Shown here: positions 50,809 through 64,000 of the stretch, piece after piece
How the letters are laid out: each line of letters starts with the position of its first letter
How positions within the stretch are numbered: position 1 is the stretch's first letter
NCBI RefSeq assembly: GCF_035594125.1
Contig: NC_087167.1
Coordinates: 1,915,001 to 1,979,000, forward strand
DNA from: Scylla paramamosain
Lineage: Eukaryota > Arthropoda > Malacostraca > Decapoda > Portunidae
Length of the DNA stretch: 64,000 nt
Reading direction: 5' to 3'
The notes under the pieces: generated by a model
Databases searched by the model: none
Told to the model about the DNA's origin: nothing
Seen by the model: the letters and a program-made list of their open reading frames with translations, nothing else
Position numbers and translations under genes: made by a program

Positions 50809-51019
50809 CTGAAAAAAAAAAAAGTAGCACATTCAAGGAAAGGGAAAAAAAAAAAAAATGAGAAACGAATTTTTTTAGAAGTCTGGAATCGTGTGGCGTA
50901 AGTTGGTCGTAAATAACTTGGCGTCGTTTAATTTTCTTACAAGGAACATTGGCAAACTACACAATTAGGGAGAGTTATCCCCTCTCACTCTTATTTTGGC
51001 AGCACTCCAAGAGACGGCC

Positions 51020-51023
<4 letters not shown>

Positions 51024-51114
<91 letters not shown>
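51024..51114. repeat. (GT)n microsatellite
   Basis: About 45 GT units. Confidence 0.98.
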
Positions 51115-51116
<2 letters not shown>

Positions 51117-51200
51117 GTAATTTGTCTTCTGAGCTTTTATGTTCTCTGCGCTTTATTATTTCTCTCCGTCTCGTACTATTTTTTTTCACATTTACGTACC

Positions 51201-51201
<1 letters not shown>

Positions 51202-51268
<67 letters not shown>
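51202..51268. repeat. (GT)n microsatellite
   Basis: About 33 GT units, 87 bp after the previous GT array and in the same sense. Confidence 0.98.
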
Positions 51269-51269
<1 letters not shown>

Positions 51270-51849
51270 TGACTAACTATTTCCTTTAATAAAAAGGAAA
51301 ACGTTAATTCTGAAAGCCGAATTAACTCGAAAAAAAAGCTAGAAAAAAAAAGACGAACCAATACCACGAGCAGAAAGATTAATTGGTTTTAAGTTACTGT
51401 CAGACACACAGACACACAGACAGTTCGCAGAGTCCAGGAGCGAGCGGATAACCCCCACAAAGAAGAAAAGGAGCTACCTGGAAACGAGAACTAGAGGAAG
51501 GAATAAAAACAAGGCTGTATTGTTCGATGGAATTTCAAATGAGCCGGTAAATATTCAAGAAAAAAAGGGAGAGAGGACGCAGGATGAATACAAAGGAAAT
51601 TTCCTCAACCCTTCGTCTACCTAAGCAAAGCGCGTGTAAGATTTCCACGATCGCTGCAGGCACCTGTACTCCAATGAATAAAGCACGGTCGAAGATACAG
51701 CTAATTCTGGCGGTATTTTTACAGTCACGTCAATCACACTGCGAAGGGTTTTAGGTACAAGTTACTTTTAGAGACGTACACTCCGATCTCCCTTTCCTCT
51801 TTTCCAATCAACAAGCTTAAGGGCCTCTTTCCATTTCTTTTCTTAGTAA
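51269..51849. other. unique AT-rich sequence
   Basis: Nothing identified. Confidence 0.5.
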
Positions 51850-52008
51850 TTCTAAGATTCTCTAGCGGGTGTTTTCATGATACTAGGGATAGTCTAGCAA
51901 ATATTTTGTGCCATAAAAAGTGAAAAATACCCGTGACAAGCACACTAATTATCTGTATGGCTTTTGAAAATAGTCCTAACGAGAAAGAAATGCGATTAAA
52001 AACACTAC
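51850..52008 (+). repeat. interspersed repeat family A, copy
   Basis: Carries TCTAGCGGGTGTTTTCATGA, GATAGTCTAGCAAATATT, TAATTATCTGTATGGC and TTTTGAAAATAGTCCTAACG in family order. Confidence 0.75.
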
Positions 52009-52700
<692 letters not shown>

Positions 52701-52947
52701 CTACCTCAGCATCCCCACCTGATGAACATTTAAAATTCACAGTTCCAGCAGTAAAACAAAATATACGCCTATATTCTCCACTACCTATAAAAGGAACAGT
52801 AAAACTTTTAGTCTGACGCATCTCCTATTGCTCATTTCCATATTTCTCGTATTTTTATTTCGATTCTGATCTCGTTTGTTGGTATTATTGTGATTCGTAT
52901 TACCTCTCTTGAGCATGAACAACATGAATATTTTGATCTGTTTAGTG

Positions 52948-52952
<5 letters not shown>

Positions 52953-53040
<88 letters not shown>
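52953..53040. repeat. (AT)n microsatellite
   Basis: About 44 AT units. Confidence 0.98.
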
Positions 53041-53041
<1 letters not shown>

Positions 53042-53451
53042 GACGATAATTCGCTGCAATTTGGCGAATCGGAATATACTTATAAGTTTATGGAATACTT
53101 GTTAGTTTTTCGATCTGTCTGTCCGCATTTCAGTTTATCTATATTTCACTCTCTCTTCTACTTGTATCTTCTCAGTCTTTTATTTTTCCATTATACTTTC
53201 ATCTATCACTTCTTTTACGCATGTGCTCTCCTTCTTGCCTCTGTTTGTTTGTTGGGCCTGCCTGTCAGTTTGTTTGCTTGTGTCTCACACTTTCTTCTGT
53301 TTGAATGCTCTCCAGCTGTTGCTTCCTTTGTTATTAGTCTTCTTTCATATTTTTTTATTGTTCTGTCTTCCTGGAGATACTTTCTTGTCTATAAGTTTGT
53401 CAATTTATTTGTTTGTATCTTATTTTCTTCTATTACTTGTATCTACTCTAC
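53041..53451. other. T-rich unique sequence
   Basis: Leu/Phe/Ser frames follow from composition. Nothing recognised. Confidence 0.5.
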
Positions 53452-53605
53452 GTGTTTTAGTTCGTCTTCAGCTCTAACAAAGAATATTTTCAATGGCTAC
53501 AGGGACGATAATTCAGGCTCTCATATTTTCATTCGAAGGTGGCACATGATCCTCGTTAAACCATCATTAAAATATATAGAAAACACAACTGAAAACTCTA
53601 AATAA
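53452..53605 (-). repeat. interspersed repeat family A, diverged copy
   Basis: Carries CGTGTTTTAGTTCG, TATTTTCAATGGCTACAGGG, TCAGGCTCTCAT and CGTTAAACCATCATTAAAAT, in the inverted family order. Confidence 0.6.
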
Positions 53606-54600
<995 letters not shown>

Positions 54601-55705
54601 GAAAGAAGGCTCGTGCTCCTCCGTCCCTCCCCCTCTTTCCTTCCTTCCCTCCGTCTCGCATCTCTCCCTTCCATACTTCATCTTATCTTGCGCTCTCTCT
54701 CACTCCATTCTCTACCTCCGTTCCCCTTTCTTTCTCCTCCTTCCTTTCTTCTTCCTTCTCTACCATGCCCTCCCTACTCAGTCATTCAGCATTCTCTCTT
54801 CCTTCCTTCTTTCCTTCCTTCCTTCCTTCCTTCCTCCACCGCCTCTTCCTCCTCCTCCTCCTCCTCCTCCTCCTCCTCCTCCTCCCTCTCGGCCTCATTA
54901 CTCATCCATCACGCTCCTCGTTTTCCACCACCTCTTCCTTCTTCTTTATCTTCTTCTCTTCTTGGATAACAGGCAATCATCATTTTTCCATGCATCCTTC
55001 CTCGATATCTCTTTCCGCACTACAAGTTTCGAGATACATTTTCCGTTTGTTACTCACTGGATACTTTGATTACCTCTTACTCGCATATTCTCGTTATTAT
55101 TCCTTCACGGTCTCTCTTATTATCTCTTCCCTGTATCGTTAAATGAGGTTCTCAATTTCTCGTCTACAACACGTTTCTATAGTCTATTTTTTGTTTTTCT
55201 TTTTTTTCTTCTTATCTTCTCTTAGCAAATCTCTCTCTCTGTCTCTCTCTCTTCCACCTTCATTCTCCTTCCTTTCTCTCAAGCCCATTCATTTCCACAT
55301 TATCTTCTCTCTCCCACTCCTTCCTCCGCCAGCCTTAGCCTTCGACGCCGCTTCTTCCTCCTCCTTATCATCCTCCTCTCTCACTTCCTCCTCCTTTTAC
55401 GTCTCTATTTCATTTTCTTTATCTTTCTCAAGTCTTTTCCATCCATTTCTTCTCAATTTTCTTAGTTTTAATTTACTTTCTTCTCTCCTCTTCCTTCATC
55501 TCTTTGTGTTCTTATACTTCTCCTGTTTCCTGTTTTATTCTCATTTCTCTTTTGTTTTCCTCTTATGTCTTTTTTCCTTTCTCATGTTCCTTTATTTAGT
55601 TTTTACTTTTCTTTATTTTTCCTTCTCTTCTTTCCTTGTCCTTAATCACCCCTCTCCCTCTCCTCTACTAACCCTCCTCCTCCTCCCCCTTATATTCCTC
55701 CTCCT
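54601..55705. repeat. pyrimidine-rich low-complexity domain
   Basis: Over 1 kb almost without long purine runs on the + strand. It includes (CTTC)n at about 54797-54835 and (CCT)n at 54845-54887. Long Ser/Leu/Phe/Pro frames (including 55143-56060 +, 305 codons) arise from the lack of A and G and are not convincing genes. Confidence 0.8.
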
Positions 55706-56005
55706 CAAATCCTCGTCGTGCTCCTCCTCCTTCACCTCCTCCTCTATTTCTTCCTGTACCATCCCTCCTCGTCCCCGTTCTTCTCTTTTTCCCTCAATTC
55801 TTCGTCGTGCTCCTCCTCCTACTTCTGTTCGTCGTCCTTTTCTTCCTCCTCCTCCTGCTCCTGTTACTCCTTCTCCTCCCCCTTCTTCAAATCTTCATCG
55901 TGGTCCTTCTTCTTCTCCTTCTCCTCCTCCTTCTCCTCCTCCTCCTTCTCCTCCTCCTTCTCCTCCTCCTCCTCCTCCTCCTCCAATTCCTCGCCGCGCT
56001 CACCT
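55706..56005 (+). repeat. minisatellite, unit about 90-96 bp, within CCT-rich DNA
   Basis: The motif CAAWTCYTCRTCGTGCTCC recurs at 55706, 55795, 55888 and 55984 (spacings 89, 93 and 96 bp), with CCT/CTT-rich filler between copies. The fourth start may be the edge of the array. Confidence 0.75.
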
Positions 56006-57410
56006 CCACTGCCGCACCTCCGCCGCTCTCATTTCAAGGAGTTCGGAAGTTTGTGTATGAAAACTTAGTGGGCTGCAGTCATTAAGGCGGCGGCATGACC
56101 GGCCCGATAATGAGACCTCCTTCACAAGCGGGTCAACGGCGTGATGCACTTCATGATCTCCCGCTAACTTTTCCGCTGGAGGTGCCGCGATCAAACTCGG
56201 ATCCCCGGCTTCCACCCTCCCCTTCCTCCTCCTCCTCCTCCTCCTTCTCCTCTTCTTCCTCCTGCGGGTTTTAATGTTGTTACAGCCACCTCCTCGTCGT
56301 CTTCCTTTCCTCCTCCTTCTCATGCCTTTCCTTTGCTATTTAATTTTACATTTACTGTGTTTAGACCTCTTTTTCCACGTTCCTTACTTTACATTTGAGA
56401 GTGTAGGTTCATGGCCACTGTATCATAAGGCGTTAGATGTATGTAATTCTTTGTTTTTCCTTCGTGTTCCTCGTATTCGTCTTACTCGTCTTTGTCCTTC
56501 TTATCTCTCTCGTCTTCACTGTTAATGGCGGAAAGGACCCGTGATATTTTCCGTTTTATTATTTTTTTCTCTCTCGCACAAACTTTTTAGTAAATCATCC
56601 ACAATCTTGAATGAAGCACGTCGTTCTCGTTTGCAGTCCCTTAATGGCGCTCCTCGCTTTAGTCTTAACCATCACTTAAGTTAAACTCATCCTCGCCATG
56701 CTTTTGAGTCGGTACCTTGAAAGCCTGGAGGGTGGAGCGGCGCATAGCGGAGGACCAAAGATGCAGGACAGTGATGGGCGGGAAGCCAGGCCGAGGATAA
56801 GCTTCTGAATCCATCTCCCAACTCCCGCCACTTATCAAAGAGAGAGCGATGGCCTCTGATGACGAAGACTAAGCTCCCCGCCGCCATCCTCACCTTGCGC
56901 GCGAAAGAGATAATGAAAAGTGGATGCAGAAAAAAAGCCATTGCGAAAGAAAAATCACCGCGCTGCACTAAACGTTTCTCATCGACGCTGAATATTTATA
57001 AGACCGTAAAAATATTTGTCAAGTTTGCGATATTTTTTACCGCTCGTTGTTGCAGGAAGTTGGGAACGTTTCCGAGTTTTCAGTATACGTAATTCTCACT
57101 ATTCTCACTGTACGGTTTGGGTGTAAATGTGTGAAAAGTTAATAAATGGTTACAATCCACTGTTTTATTTCGTGTGAGGCCATGACATCGGCACAGTCGC
57201 TGTGAGTTAAAGCCACTGACCGCTAACACGAAGCAATGCACCACCCACACAACCCCGTCAACAGCGGCATTACCACACAAACTAAATCAATACATACGAC
57301 ACAGCAAAACAAAAAAATATATACAGAATTATTACGCACAGCCAACCACTATCATAAGCACAAATACGAACTTTTTATGTGTTCAGGAGAATGGTCAAGG
57401 ACACGGCAAT
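56006..57410. other. unique sequence with two GC-rich islands
   Basis: GC-rich parts lie at 56030-56220 and 56680-56910, with a T/C-rich stretch between. No named gene, RNA or mobile element can be supported. The islands are candidates for conserved non-coding elements. Confidence 0.4.
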
Positions 57411-57493
<83 letters not shown>

Positions 57494-57495
57494 GA

Positions 57496-57536
<41 letters not shown>
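57411..57536. repeat. imperfect (GA)n microsatellite
   Basis: GA units broken by several GGA and AAA slips over about 126 bp, the most degraded GA array in the window. Confidence 0.95.
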
Positions 57537-57785
57537 TTCAATAAGCCACTCCCGAAAAAAAAAGGTAATTATAGGAGCAAATTTCAGAAAGTTAGTCAAT
57601 TCGCGCTGCCATTATCACCAAAACAAAACCAATATGAACTAAATAGAAAAAAAAAGAAAAAACAAACATGTACAATCAAAATCAACACAACCAGCACGGT
57701 CGCTAATCCACACTGCATACACAACCACTAACAACAACACAACAACAACCACCACCATCACCACCACCCAACACCGAGAAAATGA

Positions 57786-57787
<2 letters not shown>
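57537..57787. other. A/C-rich unique sequence
   Basis: AACAACAAC and ACC patches at 57725-57770. No gene. Confidence 0.5.

Positions 57788-57844
<57 letters not shown>
57788..57844. repeat. (AC)n microsatellite
   Basis: About 28 AC units. Confidence 0.97.
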
Positions 57845-57846
<2 letters not shown>

Positions 57847-57919
57847 CTACCACACTACCAAAACCACACATCCACCTCTTCACAACATCAGCAAGATAAA
57901 ATAAATATAGTAACCGTCA

Positions 57920-57978
57920 CTACCACCGTTATCACCACCACTACCACTACCACTACCACCACCACCACCACCACCACT
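57920..57978. repeat. (ACC)n/(ACT)n trinucleotide run
   Basis: Mixed ACC and ACT units. Confidence 0.9.
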
Positions 57979-59025
57979 ACTCCGTTCGACACTCTTCACG
58001 CTAGACGGTCCCTTCGAACCCTCCCCTTTCCACACTCATTGAAGGGCCTGGTACCTGTAATTTACCCAGACCATTAATTAAGGTGAGTGAGCCACGTATT
58101 ATGACACAGGTGCCCGACGCGTCGCCAGGCCCTGATAGAGTACGTCTTTTAAAACCTACGGAAATGGAGGACGAGACGAGAGAGAGGTGAAGGAAAGGGA
58201 AGAGAGTAGAAGGAGAGCAGGGCGGTGGTGAAGACGGAGGAAAAGTAGGAAATATAGAAGGTATTGGTGGAGAAGAGGGAGGCTGTGCTAGAATATGAGG
58301 GAGGAGGACAAGGAGGAGGAGGAGGAGGAGGAATATGAGCACACAGGATGCACACTTAACTAACGTAACCTAACAGATAATCTAATGGCCAATGACAAAA
58401 CGGATTACATATAATACCTCTGACTTACTAATATGAGAAAAAAAAGATTAGCACAATAAAAGACTTCTTGCCACAAAAAAAGGCCAAAACAACAGACTTT
58501 TCCCCGCCCACCAATAATCTAGCAAAAGGCTGGGCGAAACAGACGGTAACGCAATATATCTAAAACTATTACATGGAATTTATGAGGAAAGAGAGAGAGA
58601 GATAAGACTCTATAATCTACTGCTAATTCTTGTTTATGTGTGGGAAAGCTTGAGCGTTTAATGTGTTTGCAGGGTGTTGGTAGGCATAGATTAGGGTGTG
58701 GAGGGTGTATGATAAAGGAGGAGGAGGAGGAGGAGGAGGAGGAGGAGGAGGAGGAGGAAACGTGTAGAAGGGAAAGAGGAAGAGAAGCAACGCTGATAAA
58801 ATATGATTGTAGTTGTGGTGGTGGTGGTGGTGGTAGTGAGAACGGCGGCAGGGATTGAACAGATGGAGAGCGATGAAGGAGATTAAAGCATTAACCGTGA
58901 AGGATGAGCTATGAGAGCAGATAAAAAGAAGAATTACAGCGAAGAGTGGCTAATGGTAGAGAGGTAATTGCAACACGATTTAGGGGTGCAGCAACTGATT
59001 ACGACTAAACCTTACCTCTCACGAA

Positions 59026-59030
<5 letters not shown>
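57979..59030. other. unique sequence with short (GGA)n runs
   Basis: GGA runs at about 58312-58332 and 58717-58758 and a GGT run at 58816-58834. A donor-like AAG|GTGAGT lies at 58081-58089 with no partner. No gene. Confidence 0.45.
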
Positions 59031-59061
<31 letters not shown>

Positions 59062-59198
59062 GGACAGACAGACAGAAATAGAGACAGACAGGCAGACAGA
59101 CGGACAAAGAAATTACGAAAGAGACAGAAAGACAGTCAGATTAACAGTTAGACTAAAACAAAGACAGCGAGGAGAGATAGATAAACAGGCAAAATACA

Positions 59199-59199
<1 letters not shown>
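59031..59199. repeat. (GA)n then degenerate (GACA)n
   Basis: GA units to about 59055, then imperfect GACAGACA units to about 59165. Confidence 0.85.

Positions 59200-59285
<86 letters not shown>
59200..59285. repeat. (AC)n microsatellite
   Basis: About 42 AC units with one ACCAC slip near 59256. Confidence 0.97.
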
Positions 59286-61052
<1,767 letters not shown>

Positions 61053-61099
61053 CATTCGTCTTCAGCCCTTTAACAACTATATACGCCCAGCCTTTGGTC

Positions 61100-61101
<2 letters not shown>

Positions 61102-61195
<94 letters not shown>
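61102..61195. repeat. (GT)n microsatellite
   Basis: About 47 GT units, 52 bp after the CT array. Confidence 0.98.
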
Positions 61196-63373
<2,178 letters not shown>

Positions 63374-63393
63374 GAATAATCGTCATCTTTAAG
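63374..63393 (+). other. candidate 20-nt microexon
   Basis: A pyrimidine-rich stretch (about 63309-63370) ends in CCCTTAG, followed by 20 bases ending in TTTAAG and then GTGAGC, a good donor. The arrangement fits a microexon on the + strand, the same strand as the ratchet-point motif at 37.86 kb. No adjacent exon is recognised. Confidence 0.2.
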
Positions 63394-63754
63394 GTGAGCT
63401 GTTGTCTCCGTCAGAATAATTCACGGGAAGAGGAGAATAGAGGGACGGAGCGAGACGGCGACAGTGTGGAGCGCAAACAGTTGTTACAGACATCAACCCT
63501 TCCTTGGCTCAGGTGCAGGAGTGGCGCGAGTAGGCACCCAACCGCCACACGTCAAGATGAACACACACTACAATTATAACGAGGCGCTCTCAAGTCACCT
63601 TATACGAACGTTTTTCTTAGTCCTCTCTTAAATCATTATCAAGTCTTAATATTCTGGGATAGCATGTAGGTCTATGTAGAAAATAGATGAATATGTGTTT
63701 CTCTTTTTATTTGTTGAGTAAGAGAGGTTTTTATTGTTGTTACTGTTGATATTG

Positions 63755-63755
<1 letters not shown>
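63394..63755. other. unique sequence, nothing identified
   Basis: Mixed composition, no supported feature. Confidence 0.5.
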
Positions 63756-63811
<56 letters not shown>

Positions 63812-63824
63812 GTGTGTGTGTGTT
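63756..63824. repeat. (GT)n microsatellite
   Basis: About 34 GT units with one TTT interruption near 63809. Confidence 0.97.
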
Positions 63825-63900
63825 TACCTCTTTCTTTCCACATCAGCACTGTATTTTCCCTTTACTAACTTTGGTGCTTTTCCACTTAGCACCTGGGTTC

Positions 63901-63949
63901 TTCCTCCTCCTCCTCCTCCTCCTCCTCCTCCTCCTCCTCCTCCTCCTCT
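63901..63949. repeat. (CCT)n microsatellite
   Basis: About 16 CCT units close to the window end. Confidence 0.96.
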
Positions 63950-64000
63950 TCCGCCTTAACTTTCCAAACCTTACCTAGCTCTCTACATACCATTTTCTTT

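Noticed and set aside
55143..56060. 305-codon + frame, the longest in the window
   Set aside because: Low-complexity Leu/Phe/Ser/Pro sequence from pyrimidine-rich DNA, with neighbouring phases also open. No domain and no splice context.
58362..58376. Telomere-type TAACC units
   Set aside because: Only one or two scattered TAACC-like words, not an array.
59011..59050. Apparent 11-nt minus-strand microexon between a (CT)n tract with CATAG and GTAAGG
   Set aside because: The pyrimidine tract is just the opposite strand of a (GA)n array, and an 11-nt exon is implausibly short.

Overview
The window looks like non-coding nuclear DNA of a decapod crustacean, most likely a crab. Three things suggest this: the extreme load of long perfect dinucleotide microsatellites (by hand count about 30 arrays each of (CT/GA)n and (GT/CA)n, plus five long (AT)n arrays and many trinucleotide arrays, together about a tenth of the sequence); crustacean-type retroelement fragments (a LINE 3' end and a tRNA-derived SINE); and an AT-rich unique background with scattered GC-richer islands. 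No bacterial, viral or organellar gene organisation is present. I found no protein-coding exon I can name. Nearly every long open frame is a translated microsatellite (Arg-Glu, Ser-Leu, Thr-His, Cys-Val or Tyr-Ile repeats) or lies in a low-complexity purine or pyrimidine tract.

Layout. 0-7 kb: unique DNA with microsatellites, an 82-bp diverged tandem duplication (1.64 kb), a tRNA-derived SINE with poly(A) tail (3.44-3.65 kb), a (GT)n(GC)n Z-DNA-type tract (5.4 kb) and a possible short first coding exon (7.16 kb). 7.5-8.8 kb: a non-autonomous hAT-like DNA transposon. 8.8-17 kb: mostly quiet DNA, then AT/GT arrays and the first copies of an interspersed repeat called family A here. 17.1-17.5 kb: a LINE 3' end whose A-rich tail runs straight into a 120-bp (AT)n array. 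18-26 kb: more family A, many (GA)n arrays and a 1.1-kb purine-rich domain. 26.7-27.3 kb: a degenerate four-unit tandem array. 27.3-30.2 kb: the longest stretch with no microsatellite. 30-45 kb: dense arrays, a textbook recursive-splice (ratchet-point) motif at 37,860/37,861, and clustered opposed CT and GA arrays. 43-54 kb: more family A, a second LINE 3' end and a 48-bp tandem duplication. 54.6-56 kb: a 1.4-kb pyrimidine-rich domain carrying a 90-96 bp minisatellite. 56-64 kb: unique DNA and more arrays.

The best reading is the interior of a very long intron or an intergenic region. If it is an intron, the ratchet-point motif argues for a host gene transcribed on the + strand. The items most worth checking are that motif, the small exon-like units at 50.79 kb (-) and 63.37 kb (+), interspersed family A (eight copies, two in opposed orientation), the LINE-tail/microsatellite junction and the hAT-like element. 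I see no evidence of a new multi-gene system.
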